Shown here in pieces: positions 36,831 through 50,529 of a stretch of 64,000 nt of DNA. The notes below the pieces were generated by a model. It had not been told where the DNA came from. It searched no databases and saw only the letters and a program-made list of their open reading frames with translations. The position numbers were made by a program, and so were the translations under genes. How positions within the stretch are numbered: the first letter of the stretch is position 1; every line of letters begins with the position of its first letter. The stretch covers positions 12,138,678 to 12,202,677 of the forward strand of contig NC_092579.1 of NCBI RefSeq assembly GCF_037975245.1, given 5' to 3'. The DNA comes from Apostichopus japonicus. Lineage: Eukaryota > Echinodermata > Holothuroidea > Aspidochirotida > Stichopodidae.

Positions 36831-39800
36831 CTCTCTTTTGCATCCGTGGTTCGAACCCCGGTGGTGACGTCTTTTGCCGATCTTTTACAGCAAGTGCCTA
36901 CACGGGGAGCTTTAAGTATTAGTTAATCCACCTAATATCTCAGTCCATACAGTAGCGCAATGGCTTGGAGCACTGTGCGAGCTAAAGATCGAGAATCTCT
37001 TTTGCATCCGTGGTTCGAACCCCGGTGGTGACGTCTTTTGCCGATCTTTTACATCAAGTGCCTACACGGGGAGCTGTAAGTATTAGTTAATCCACCTAAT
37101 GTCTCAGTCCATACAGTGGCGCGATGGCTTGGCGCACTGTACGAGCTGATGATCGAGACTCTCTTTTGCATCCGTGGTTCGAACCCCGGTGGTGACGTCT
37201 TTTGCCGATCTTTTACAGCAAGTGCCTACACGGGGAGCTGTAAGTATTAGTTAATCCACCTAATGTCTCAGTCCATACAGTGGCGCGATGGCTTGGCGCA
37301 CTGTACGAGCTAATGATCGAGACTCTCTTTTGCATCCGTGGTTCGAACCCCGGTGATGACGTCTTTTACAGCAAGTGCCTACACGGGGAGCTGTAAGTAT
37401 TAGTTAATCCACCAAATATCTCAGTCCATACAGTGGCGCGATGGCTTGGCGCACTGTGCGAGCTGATGATCGAGACTCTCTTTTGCATCCGTGGTTCGAA
37501 CCCCGGTGATGACGTCTTTTGCCGATCTTTTACAGCAAGTGCCTACACGGGGAGCTGTAAGTATTAGTTAATCCACTTAATATCTCAGTCCATACAGTGG
37601 CGCGATGTCTTGGCGCACTGTGCGAGCTGATGATCTAGTCTCTCTTTTGCATCCGTGGTTCGAACCCCGGTCGTGACATCTTTTGCCGATCTTTTACAGC
37701 AAGTGCCTACACGGGGAGCTGTAAGTATTAGTTAATCCACCTAATATCTCAGTCCATACAGTGGCGCGATGGCTTGGCGCACTGTACGAGCTGATGATCG
37801 AGACTCTCTTTTGCATCCGTGGTTCGAACCCCGGTGGTGACGTCTTTTGCCGATCTTTTACAGCAAGTGCCTACACGGAGAGCTGTAAGTATTAGTTAAT
37901 CCACCTAATATCTCAGTCCATACAGTGGCGCGATGGCTTGGCGCACTGTGCGAGCTGATGATCGAGACTCTCTTTTGCATCCGTAGTTCGAACCCCGGTG
38001 GTGACGTCTTTTGCCGATCTTTTACAGCAAGTGCCTACACGGGGAGCTTTAAGTATTAGTTAATCCACCTAATATCTCAGTCCATACAGTAGCGCGATGG
38101 CTTGGCGCACTGTGCGAGCTGATGATCGAGACTCTCTTTTGCATCCGTGGTTCGAACCCCGGTGGTGACGTCTTTTGCCCATCTTTTACATCAAGTGCCT
38201 ACACGGGGAGCTGTAAGTATTAGTTAATCCACCTAATGTCTCAGTCCATACAGTGGCGCGATGGCTTGGCGCACTGTACGAGCTGATGATCGAGACTTTC
38301 TTTTGCATCCGTGGTTCGAACCCCGGTGGTGACGTCTTTTGCCGATCTTTTACAGCAAGTGCCTACACGGGGAGCTGTAAGTATTAGTTAATCCACCTAA
38401 TATCTCAGTCCATACAGTGGCGCGATGGCTTGGCGCACTGTACGAGCTGATGATCGAGACTCTCTTTTGCATCCGTGGTTCGAACCTCGGTGGTGACGTC
38501 TTTTGCCGATCTTTTACAGCAAGTGCCTACACGGGGAGCTGTAAGTATTAGTTAATCCACCGAATATCTCAGTCCATACAGTGGCGCGATGGCTTGGCGC
38601 ACTGTGCGAGCTGATGATCGAGACTCTCTTTTGCATCCGTGGTTCGAACCACGGTGATGACGTCTTTTGCCGATCTTTTACAGCATGTGCCTACACGGGG
38701 AGCTGTAAGTATTAGTTAATCCACTTTATATCTCAGTCCATACAGTGGCGCGATGGCTTGGCGCACTGTGCGAGCTGATGATCGAGACTCTCTTTTGCAT
38801 CCGTGGTTCGAACCCCGGTGGTGACGTCTTTTGCCGATCTTTTACAGCAAGTGCCTTCACGGGGAGCTGTAAGTATTAGTTAATCCACCTAATATCTCAG
38901 TCCATACAGTGGCGCGATGGCTTGGCGCACTGTACGAGCTGATGATCGAGACTCTCTTTTGCATCCGTGGTTCGAACCCCGGTGGTGACGTCTTTTGCCG
39001 ATCTTTTACAGCAAGTGCCTACACGGGGAGCTGTAAGTATTAGTTAATCCACCTAATATCTCAGTCCATACAGTGGCGCGATGGCTTGGCGCACTGTACG
39101 AGCTGATGATCGAGACTCTCTTTTGCATCCGTGGTTCGAACCCCGGTGGTGACGTCTTTTGCCGATCTTTTACAGCAAGTGCCTACACGGGGAGCTGTAA
39201 GTATTAGTTAATCCACCTAATATATCAGTCCATACAGTGGCGCGATGGCTTGGCGCACTGTACAAGCTGATGATCGAGACTCTCTTTTGCATCCGTGGTT
39301 CGAACCCCGGTGGTGACGTCTTTTGCCGATCTTTTACAGCAAGTGCCTACACTCGGAGCTGTAAGTATTAGTTAATCCACCTAATATCTCAGTCCATACA
39401 GTGGCGCGATGGCTTTGCGCACTGTACGAGCTGATGATCGAGACTCTCTTTTGCATCCGTGGTTCGAACCCCGGTGGTGACGTCTTTTACAGCAAGTGCC
39501 TACACAGGGAGCTGTAAGTATTAGTTAATCCACCTAATATCTCAGTCCATACAGTGGCGCGATGGCTTGGCGCACTGTACGAGCTAATGATCGAGACTCT
39601 CTTTTGCATCCGTGGTTCGAACCCCGGTGATGACGTCTTTTACAGCAAGTGCCTACACGGGGAGCTGTAAGTATTAGTTAATCCACCTAATATCTCAGTC
39701 CATACAGTGGCGCGATGGCTTGGCGCACTGTGCGAGCTGATGATCGAGACTCTCTTTTGCATCCGTGGTTCGAACCCCGGTGGTGACGTCTTTTACAGCA

Positions 39801-39990
39801 AGTGCCTACACGGGGAGCTGTAAGTATTAGTTAATCCACCTAATATCTCAGTCCATACAGTGGCGCGATGGGTTGGCGCACTGTGTGAGCTGATGATCGA
39901 GACTCTCTTTTGCATCCGTGGTTCGAACCCCGGTGGTGACGTCTTTTGCCGATCTTTTACAGCAAGTGCCTACACGGGGAGCTGTAAGTA
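36785..39990 (+). repeat. Dispersed duplicated array block, left copy (partner 43960-47165)
   Basis: Rare variants occur at a constant 7176-bp offset from the partner block: agtagcgcaa 36951/44127, gcccatc 38177/45353, actcggag 39351/46527 and gatgggttgg 39871/47047. Around 37.25-37.73 kb the alignment gains and then loses one monomer relative to the partner. Confidence 0.8.
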
Positions 39991-40227
39991 TTAGTTAATC
40001 CACCTAATATCTCAGTCCATACAGTGGCGCGATGGCTTGGCGCACTGTGCGAGCTGATGATCGAGACTCTCTTTTGCATCCGTGGTTCGAACCCCGGTGG
40101 TGACGTCTTTTGCCGAGCTTTTACAGCAAGTGCCTACACGGGGAGCTGTAAGTATTAGTTAATCCACCTAATATATCAGTCCATACAATGGCGCGATGGC
40201 TTTGCGCACTGTGCGAGCTGATGATCG

Positions 40228-40236
40228 AAAGAGAGT
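40228..40236 (+). other. Microinversion inside a monomer (first copy)
   Basis: Other monomers read atcgagactctctttTGCATC; this one reads atcg, then aaagagagt, then tgcatc. The nine bases are the reverse complement of actctcttt, with two bases (ag) lost at the left junction. Confidence 0.8.
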
Positions 40237-41787
40237 TGCATCCGTGGTTCGAACCCCGGTGGTGACGTCTTTTGCCGATCTTTTACAGCAAGTGCCTACA
40301 CGGGGAGCTGTAAGTATTAGTTAATCCACCTAATATCTCAGTCCATACAGTGGCGCGATGGCTTTGCGCACTGTACGAGCTGATGATCGAGACTCTCTTT
40401 TGCATCCGTGGTTCGAACCCCGGTGGTGACGTCTTTGCCGATCTTTTACAGCAAGTGCCTACACGGGGAGCTGTAAGTATTAGTTAATCCACGTAATATC
40501 TCAGTCCATACAGTGGCGCGATGGCTTGGCGCAATGTACGAGCTGATGATCGAGACTCTCTTTTGCATCCGTGGTTCGAACCCCGGTGATGACGTCTTTT
40601 ACAGCAAGTGCCTACACGGGGAGCTGTAAGTATTAGTTAATCCACCTAATATCTCAGTCCATACAGTGGCGCGATGGCTTGGCGCACTGTACGAGCTGAT
40701 GATCGACACTCTCTTTTGCATCCGTGGTTCGAACCCCGGTGGTGACGTCTTTTACAGCAAGTGCCTACACGGGGAGCTGTAAGTATTAGTTAATCCACCT
40801 AATATCTCAGTCCATACAGTGGCGCGATGGCTTGGCGCACTGTACGAGCTAATGATCGAGACTCTCTTTTGCATCCGTGGTTCGAACCCCGGTGATGACG
40901 TCTTTTACAGCAAGTGCCTACACGGGGAGCTGTAAGTATTAGTTAATCCACCTAATATCTCAGTCCATACAGTGGCGCGATGGCTTGGCGCACTGTACGA
41001 GCTGATGATCGAGACTCTCTTTTGCATCCGTGGTTCGAACCCCGGTGATGACGTCTTTTACAGCAAGTGCCTACACGGGGAGCTGTAAGTATTAGTTAAT
41101 CCACCTAATATCTCAGTCCATACAGTGGCGCGATGGCTTGGCGCACTGTGCGAGCTGATGATCGAGACTCTCTTTTGCATCCGTGGTTCGAACCCCGGTG
41201 GTGACGTCTTTTACAGCAAGTGCCTACAAGGGGAGCTGTAAGTATTAGTTAATCCACCTAATATCTCAGTCCATACAGTGGCGCGATGGCTTGGCGCACT
41301 GTACGAGCTAATGATCGAGACTCTCTTTTGCATCCGTGGTTCGAACCCCGGTGATGACGTCTTTTACAGCAAGTGCCTACACGGGGAGCTGTAAGTATTA
41401 GTTAATCCACCTAATATCTCAGTCCATACAGTGGCGCGATGGCTTGGCGCACTGTGCGAGCTGATGATCGAGACTCTCTTTTGCATCCGTGGTTCGAACC
41501 CCGGTGGTGACGTCTTTTACAGCAAGTGCCTACACGGGGAGCTGTAAGTATTAGTTAATCCACCTAATATCTCAGTCCATACAGTGGCGCGATGGGTTGG
41601 CGCACTGTGTGAGCTGATGATCGAGACTCTCTTTTGCATCCGTGGTTCGAACCCCGGTGGTGACGTCTTTTGCCGATCTTTTACAGCAAGTGCCTACACG
41701 GGGAGCTGTAAGTATTAGTTAATCCACCTAATATATCAGTCCATACAATGGCGCGATGGCTTTGCGCACTGTGCGAGCTGATGATCG

Positions 41788-41796
41788 AAAGAGAGT
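41788..41796 (+). other. Microinversion inside a monomer (second copy)
   Basis: This is the same reverse-complemented nonamer as at 40228, carried along by the surrounding higher-order duplication and so not a second event. Confidence 0.8.
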
Positions 41797-43959
41797 TGCA
41801 TCCGTGGTTCGAACCCCGGTGGTGACGTCTTTTGCCGATCTTTTACAGCAAGTGCCTACACGGGGAGCTGTAAGTATTAGTTAATCCACCTAATATCTCA
41901 GTCCATACAGTGGCGCGATGGCTTTGCGCACTGTACGAGCTGATGATCGAGACTCTCTTTTGCATCCGTGGTTCGAACCCCGGTGGTGACGTCTTTGCCG
42001 ATCTTTTACAGCAAGTGCCTACACGGGGAGCTGTAAGTATTAGTTAATCCACGTAATATCTCAGTCCATACAGTGGCGCGATGGCTTGGCGCAATGTACG
42101 AGCTGATGATCGAGACTCTCTTTTGCATCCGTGGTTCGAACCCCGGTGATGACGTCTTTTACAGCAAGTGCCTACACGGGGAGCTGTAAGTATTAGTTAA
42201 TCCACCTAATATCTCAGTCCATACAGTGGCGCGATGGCTTGGCGCACTGTACGAGCTGATGATCGACACTCTCTTTTGCATCCGTGGTTCGAACCCCGGT
42301 GGTGACGTCTTTTACAGCAAGTGCCTACACGGGGAGCTGTAAGTATTAGTTAATCCACCTAATATCTCAGTCCATACAGTGGCGCGATGGCTTGGCGCAC
42401 TGTACGAGCTAATGATCGAGACTCTCTTTTGCATCCGTGGTTCGAACCCCGGTGATGACGTCTTTTACAGCAAGTGCCTACACGGGGAGCTGTAAGTATT
42501 AGTTAATCCACCTAATATCTCAGTCCATACAGTGGCGCGATGGCTTGGCGCACTGTACGAGCTGATGATCGAGACTCTCTTTTGCATCCGTGGTTCGAAC
42601 CCCGGTGATGACGTCTTTTACAGCAAGTGCCTACACGGGGAGCTGTAAGTATTAGTTAATCCACCTAATATCTCAGTCCATACAGTGGCGCGATGGCTTG
42701 GCGCACTGTGCGAGCTGATGATCGAGACTCTCTTTTGCATCCGTGGTTCGAACCCCGGTGGTGACGTCTTTTACAGCAAGTGCCTACAAGGGGAGCTGTA
42801 AGTATTAGTTAATCCACCTAATATCTCAGTCCATACAGTGGCGCGATGGCTTGGCGCACTGTGTGAGCTGATGATCGAGACTCTCTTTTGCATCCGTGGT
42901 TCGAACCCCGGTGGTGACGTCTTTTGCCGATCTTTTACAGCAAGTGCCTACACGGGGAGCTGTAAGTATTAGTTAATCCACCTAATATCTCAGTCCATAC
43001 AGTGGCGCGATGGCTTGGCGCACTGTACGAGCTGATGATCGAGACTCTCTTTTGCATCCGTGGTTCGAACCCCGGTGGTGACGTCTTTTGCCGATCTTTT
43101 ACAGCATGTGCCTACACGGGGAGCTGTAAGTATTAGTTAATCCACCTAATATATCAGTCCATACAATGGCGCGATGGCTTGGCGCACTGTGCGAGCTTAT
43201 GATCGAGACTCTCTTTTGCATCCGTGGTTCGAGCACCGGTGGTGACGTCTTTTGCCGATCTTTTACAGCAAGTGCCTACACGGGGAGCTGTAAGTATTAG
43301 TTAATCCACCTAATATCTCAGTCCATACAGTGGCGCGATGGCTTGGCGCACTGTACGAGCTGATGATCGAGACTCTCTTTTGCATCCGTGGTTCGAACCC
43401 CGGTGATGACGTCTTTTACAGCAAGTGCCTACACGGGGAGCTGTAAGTATTAGTTAATCCACCTAATATCTCAGTCCATACAGTGGCGCGATGGCTTGGC
43501 GCACTGTACGAGCTGATGATCGAGACTCTCTTTTGCATCCGTGGTTCGAACCCCGGTGGTGACGTCTTTTACAGCAAGTGCCTACACGGTCAGCTGTAAG
43601 TATTAGTTAATCCACCTAATATCTCAGTCCATACAGTGGCGCGATGGCTTGGCGCACTGTACGAGCTAATGATCGAGACTCTCTTTTGCATCCGTGGTTC
43701 GAACCCCGGTGGTGACGTCTTTTGCCGATCTTTTACAGCAAGTGCCTTCACGGGGAGCTGTAAGTATAAGTTAATCCACCAAATATCTCAGTCCATACAG
43801 TGGCGCGATGGCTTGGCGAACTGTGCCAGCTGATGATCGAGACTCTCTTTTGCATCCGTTGTTCGAACCCCGGTGGTGACGTCTTTTGCCGATCTTTTAC
43901 AGAAAGTGCCTACACGGGGAGCTGTAAGTATTAGTTAATCCACCTAATATCTCAGTCCA

Positions 43960-46900
43960 TACAGTGGCGCGATGGCTTGGCGGACTGTGCGAGCTGATGA
44001 TCGAGACTCTCTTTTGCATCCGTGGTTCGAACCCCGGTGGTGACGTCTTTTGCCGATCTTTTACAGCAAGTGCCTACACGGGGAGCTTTAAGTATTAGTT
44101 AATCCACCTAATATCTCAGTCCATACAGTAGCGCAATGGCTTGGCGCACTGTGCGAGCTAAAGATCGAGAATCTCTTTTGCATCCGTGGTTCGAACCCCG
44201 GTGGTGACGTCTTTTGCCGATCTTTTACATCAAGTGCCTACACGGGGAGCTGTAAGTATTAGTTAATCCACCTAATGTCTCAGTCCATACAGTGGCGCGA
44301 TGGCTTGGCGCACTGTACGAGCTGATGATCGAGACTCTCTTTTGCATCCGTGGTTCGAACCCCGGTGGTGACGTCTTTTGCCGATCTTTTACAGCAAGTG
44401 CCTACACGGGGAGCTGTAAGTATTAGTTAATCCACCTAATATCTCAGTCCATACAGTGGCGCGATGGCTTGGCGCACTGTGCGAGCTGATGATCGAGACT
44501 GTCTTTTGCATCCGTGGTTTGAACCCCGGTGGTGACGTCTTTTGCCGATCTTTTACAGCAAGTGCCTACACGGGGAGCTGTAAGTATTAGTTAAGCCACC
44601 TAATATCTCAGTCCATACAGTGGCGCGATGGCTTGGCACACTGTACGAGCTAATGATCGAGACTCTCTTTTGCATCCGTGGTTCGAACCCCGGTGATGAC
44701 GTCTTTTACAGCAAGTGCCTACACGGGGAGCTGTAAGTATTAGTTAATCCACCAAATATCTCAGTCCATACAGTGGCGCGATGGCTTGGCGCACTGTGCG
44801 AGCTGATGATCGAGACTCTCTTTTGCATCCGTGGTTCGAACCCCGGTGATGACGTCTTTTGCCGATCTTTTACAGCAAGTGCCTACACGGGGAGCTGTAA
44901 GTATTAGTTAATCCACCTAATATCTCAGTCCATACAGTGGCGCGATGGCTTGGCGCACTGTACGAGCTGATGATCGAGACTCTCTTTTGCATCCGTGGTT
45001 CGAACCCCGGTGGTGACGTCTTTTGACGATCTTTTACAGCAAGTGCCTACACGGAGAGCTGTAAGTATTAGTTAATCCACCTAATATCTCAGTCCATACA
45101 TTGGCGCGATGGCTTGGCGCACTGTGCGAGCTGATGATCGAGACTCTCTTTTGCATCCGTAGTTCGAACCCCGGTGGTGACGTCTTTTGCCGATCTTTTA
45201 CAGCAAGTGCCTACACGGGGAGCTTTAAGTATTAGTTAATCCACCTAATATCTCAGTCCATACAGTGGCGCGATGGCTTGGCGCACTGTGCGAGCTGATG
45301 ATCGAGACTCTCTTTTGCATCCGTGGTTCGAACCCCGGTGGTGACGTCTTTTGCCCATCTTTTACATCAAGTGCCTACACGGGGAGCTGTAAGTATTAGT
45401 TAATCCACCTAATGTCTCAGTCCATACAGTGGCGCGATGGCTTGGCGCACTGTACGAGCTGATGATCGAGACTTTCTTTTGCATCCGTGGTTCGAACCCC
45501 GGTGGTGACGTCTTTTGCCGATCTTTTACAGCAAGTGCCTACACGGGGAGCTGTAAGTATTAGTTAATCCACCTAATATCTCAGTCCATACAGTGGCGCG
45601 ATGGCTTGGCGCACTGTACGAGCTGATGATCGAGACTCTCTTTTGCATCCGTGGTTCGAACCTCGGTGGTGACGTCTTTTGCCGATCTTTTACAGCAAGT
45701 GCCTACACGGGGAGCTGTAAGTATTAGTTAATCCACCTAATATCTCAGTCCATACAGTGGCGCGATGGCTTGGCGCACTGTGCGAGCTGATGATCGAGAC
45801 TCTCTTTTGCATCCGTGGTTCGAACCACGGTGGTGACGTCTTTTGCCGATCTTTTACAGCATGTGCCTACACGGGGAGCTGTAAGTATTAGTTAATCCAC
45901 TTCATATCTCAGTCCATACAGTGGCGCGATGGCTTGGCGCACTGTGCGAGCTGATGATCGAGACTCTCTTTTGCATCCGTGGTTCGAACCCCGGTGGTGA
46001 CGTCTTTTGCCGATCTTTTACAGCAAGAGCCTTCACGGGGAGCTGTAAGTATTAGTTAATCCACCTAATATCTCAGTCCATACAGTGGCGCGATGGCTTG
46101 GCGCACTGTACGAGCTGATGATCGAGACTCTCTTTTGCATCCGTGGTTCGAACCCCGGTGGTGACGTCTTTTGCCGATCTTTTACAGCAAGTGCCTACAC
46201 GGGGAGCTGTAAGTATTAGTTAATCCACCTAATATCTCAGTCCATACAGTGGCGCGATGGCTTGGCGCACTGTACGAGCTGATGATCGAGACTCTCTTTT
46301 GCATCCGTGGTTCGAACCCCGGTGGTGACGTCTTTTGCCGATCTTTTACAGCAAGTGCCTACACGGGGAGCTGTAAGTATTAGTTAATCCACCTAATATA
46401 TCAGTCCATACAGTGGCGCGATGGCTTGGCGCACTGTACAAGCTGATGATCGAGACTCTCTTTTGCATCCGTGGTTCGAACCCCGGTGGTGACGTCTTTT
46501 GCCGATCTTTTACAGCAAGTGCCTACACTCGGAGCTGTAAGTATTAGTTAATCCACCTAATATCTCAGTCCATACAGTGGCGCGATGGCTTTGCGCACTG
46601 TACGAGCTGATGATCGAGACTCTCTTTTGCCTCCGTGGTTCGAACCCCGGTGGTGACGTCTTTTACAGCAAATGCCTACACAGGGAGCTGTAAGTATTAG
46701 TTAATCCACCTAATATCTCAGTCCATACAGTGGCGCGATGGCTTGGCGCACTGTACGAGCTAATGATCGAGACTCTCTTTTGCATCCGTGGTTCGAACCC
46801 CGGTGATGACGTCTTTTACAGCAAGTGCCTACACGGGGAGCTGTAAGTATTAGTTAATCCACCTAATATCTCAGTCCATACAGTGGCGCGATGGCTTGGC

Positions 46901-47165
46901 GCACTGTGCGAGCTGATGATCGAGACTCTCTTTTGCATCCGTGGTTCGAACCCCGGTGGTGACGTCTTTTACAGCTCGTGCCTACACGGGGAGCTGTAAG
47001 TATTAGTTAATCCACCTAATATCTCAGTCCATACAGTGGCGCGATGGGTTGGCGCACTGTGTGAGCTGATGATCGAGACTCTCTTTTGCATCCGTGGTTC
47101 GAACCCCGGTGGTGACGTCTTTTGCCGATCTTTTACAGCAAGTGCCTACACGGGGAGCTGTAAGT
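43960..47165 (+). repeat. Dispersed duplicated array block, right copy (partner 36785-39990)
   Basis: This block matches the left copy at a 7176-bp offset, with one monomer (gactgtc with ggtttgaac, near 44.43-44.59 kb) present only here. It indicates a duplication several kilobases long followed by local monomer gain and loss. Confidence 0.8.
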
Positions 47166-50100
47166 ATTAGTTAATCCACCTAATATCTCAGTCCATACAG
47201 TGGCGCGATGGCTTGGCGCACTGTACGAGCTGATGATCGAGACTCTCTTTTGCATCCGTGGTTCGAACCCCGGTGGTGACGTCTTTTGCCGATCTTTTAC
47301 AGCAAGTGCCTACACGGGGAGCTGTAAGTATTAGTTAATCCACCTAATATATCAGTCCATACAATGGCGCGATGGCTTGGCGCACTGTGCGAGCTTATGA
47401 TCGAGACTCTCTTTTGCATCCGTGGTTCGAACCCCGGTGGTGACGTCTTTTGCCGATCTTTTACAGCAAGTGCCTACACGGGGAGCTGTAAGTATTAGTT
47501 AATCCACCTAATATCTCAGTCCATACAGTGGCGCGATGGCTTGGCGCACTGTACGAGCTGATGATCGAGACTCTCTTTTGCATCCGTGGTTCGAACCCCG
47601 GTGGTGACGTCTTTTGCCGATCTTTTACAGCAAGTGCCTACACGGGGAGCTGTAAGTATTAGTTAATCCACCTAATATCTCAGTCCATACAGTGGCGCGA
47701 TGGCTTGGCGCACTGTACGAGCTGATGATCGAGACTCTCTTTTGCATCCGTGGTTCGAACCCCGGTGATGACGTCTTTTACAGCAAGTGCCTACACGGGG
47801 AGCTGTAAGTATTAGTTAATCCACCTAATATCTCAGTCCATACAGTGGCGCGATGGCTTGGCGCACTGTACGAGCTGATGATCGAGACTCTCTTTTGCAT
47901 CCGTGGTTCGAACCCCGGTGGTGACGTCTTTTACAGCAAGTGCCTACACGGGGAGCTGTAAGTATTAGTTAATCCACCTAATATCTCAGTCCATACAGTG
48001 GCGCGATGGCTTGGCGCACTGTACGAGCTAATGATCGAGACTCTCTTTTGCATCCGTGGTTCGAACCCCGGTGGTGACGTCTTTTGCCGATCTTTTACAG
48101 CAAGTGCCTTCACGGGGAGCTGTAAGTATTAGTTAATCCACCTAATATCTCAGTCCATACAGTGGCGCGATGGCTTGGCGCACTGTACGAGCTGATGATC
48201 GAGACTCTCTTTTGCATCCGTGGTTCGAACCCCGGTGGTGACGTCTTTTGCCGATCTTTTACAGCAAGTGCCTACACGGGGAGCTGTAAGTATTAGTTAA
48301 TCCACCTAATATCTCAGTCCATACAGTGGCGCGATGGCTTGGCGCACTGTACGAGCTGATGATCGAGACTCTCTTTTGCATCCGTGGTTCGAACCCCGGT
48401 GGTGACGTCTTTTGCCGATCTTTTACAGCAAGTGCCTACACGGGGAGCTTTAAGTATTAGTTAATCCACCTAATATCTCAGTCCATACAGTGGCGCGATG
48501 GCTTTGCGCACTGTACGAGCTGATGATCGAGACTCTCTTTTGCATCCGTGGTTCGAACCCCGGTGGTGACGTCTTTTACAGCAAGTGCCTACACGGGGAG
48601 CTGTAAGTATTAGTTAATCCACCTAATATCTCAGTCCATACAGTGGCGCGATGGCTTGGCGCACTGTACGAGCTAATGATCGAGACTCTCTTTTGCATCC
48701 GTGGTTCGAACCCCGGTGATGACGTCTTTTACAGCAAGTGCCTACACGGGGAGCTGTAAGTATTAGTTAATCCACCTAATATCTCAGTCCATACAGTGGC
48801 GCGATGGCTTGGCGCACTGTGCGAGCTGATGATCGAGACTCTCTTTTGCATCCGTGGTTCGAACCCCGGTGATGACGTCTTTTACAGCAAGTGCCTACAC
48901 TCGGAGCTGTAAGTATTAGTTAATCCACCTAATATCTCAGTCCATACAGTGGCGCGATGGCTTGGCGCACTGTGTGAGCTGATGATCGAGACTCTCTTTT
49001 GCATCCGTGGTTCGAACCCCGGTGGTGACGTCTTTTGCCGATCTTTTACAGCAAGTGCCTACACGGGGAGCTGTAAGTATTAGTTAATCCACCTAATATA
49101 TCAGTCCATACAATGGCGCGATGGCTTGGCGCACTGTGCGAGCTTATGATCGAGACTCTCTTTTGCATCCGTGGTTCGAGCCCCGGTGGTGACGTCTTTT
49201 GCCGATCTTTTACAGCAAGTGCCTACACGGGGAGCTGTAAGTATTAGTTAATCCACCTAATATCTCAGTCCATACAGTGGCGCGATGGCTTTGCGCACTG
49301 TACGAGCTGATGATCGAGACTCTCTTTTGCATCCGTGGTTCGAACCCCGGTGGTGACGTCTTTGCCGATCTTTTACAGCAAGTGCCTACACGGGGAGCTG
49401 TAAGTATTAGTTAATCCACCTAATATCTCAGTCCATACAGTGGCGCGATGGCTTGGCGCACTGTACGAGCTGATGATCGAGACTCTCTTTTGCATCCGTG
49501 GTTCGAACCCCGGTGATGACGTCTTTTACAGCAAGTGCCTACACGGGGAGCTGTAAGTATTAGTTAATCCACCTAATATCTCAGTCCATACAGTGGCGCG
49601 ATGGCTTGGCGCACTGTACGAGCTGATGATCGAGACTCTCTTTTGCATCCGTGGTTCGAACCCCGGTGGTGACGTCTTTTACAGCAAGTGCCTACACGGT
49701 CAGCTGTAAGTATTAGTTAATCCACCTAATATCTCAGTCCATACAGTGGCGCGATGGCGTGGCGCACTGTACGAGCTAATGATCGAGACTCTCTTTTGCA
49801 TCCGTGGTTCGAACCCCGGTGGTGACGTCTTTTGCCGATCTTTTACAGCAAGTGCCTTCACGGGGAGCTGTAAGTATTAGTTAATCCACCAAATATCTCA
49901 GTCCATACAGTGGCGCGATGGCTTGGCGCACTGTGCCAGCTAATGATCGAGACTCTCTTTTGCATCCGTGGTTCGAACCTCGGTGGTGACGTCTTTTGCC
50001 GATCTTTTACAGAAAGTGCCTACACGGGGAGCTGTAAGTATTAGTTAATCCACCTAATATCTCAGTCCATACAGTGGCGCGATGGCTTGGCGCACTGTAC

Positions 50101-50529
50101 GAGCTGATGTTCGAGACTCTCTTTTGCATCCGTGGTTCGAACCGCGGTGGTGACGTCTTTTGCCGATCTTTTACAGCAAGTGCCTACACGGGGAGCTGTA
50201 AGAATTAGTTAATCCACCTAATATATCAGTCCATACAATGGCGCGATGGCTTGGCGCACTGTGCGAGCTGATGATCGAGACTCTCTTTTGCATCCGTGGT
50301 TCGAGCCCCGGTGGTGACGTGTTTTGCCGATCTTTTACAGCAAGTGCCTACACGGGGAGCTGTAAGTATTAGTTAATCCACCTAATATCTCAGTCCATAC
50401 AGTGGCGCGATGGCTTGGCGCACTGTACGAGCTGATGATCGAGACTCTCTTTTGCATCCGTGGTTCGAACCCCGGTGGTGACGTCTTTTGCCGATCTTTT
50501 ACAGCAAGTGCCTACACGGGGAGCTGTAA
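47166..50529 (+). repeat. Array segment without a clear tandem higher-order repeat
   Basis: This is satellite only. Variants such as catacaatgg with gagcttatgatcg, gagctaatgatcg, cggtcagctg and gtgccag are shared with monomers at 41-44 kb, implying older exchange. I see no gene, RNA gene or inserted element. Confidence 0.8.

Larger units (their letters stand above)
39520..42800 (+). repeat. Tandem higher-order repeat with one-monomer deletion (offsets 1724 and 1560 bp)
   Basis: The gatgggttgg monomer recurs at 39871 and 41595 (1724 bp), while the microinverted monomer recurs at 40228 and 41788 (1560 bp). The 164-bp difference is exactly one monomer, the gccgagctttt unit near 40.0-40.15 kb, which is absent from the second copy. 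Confidence 0.85.
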
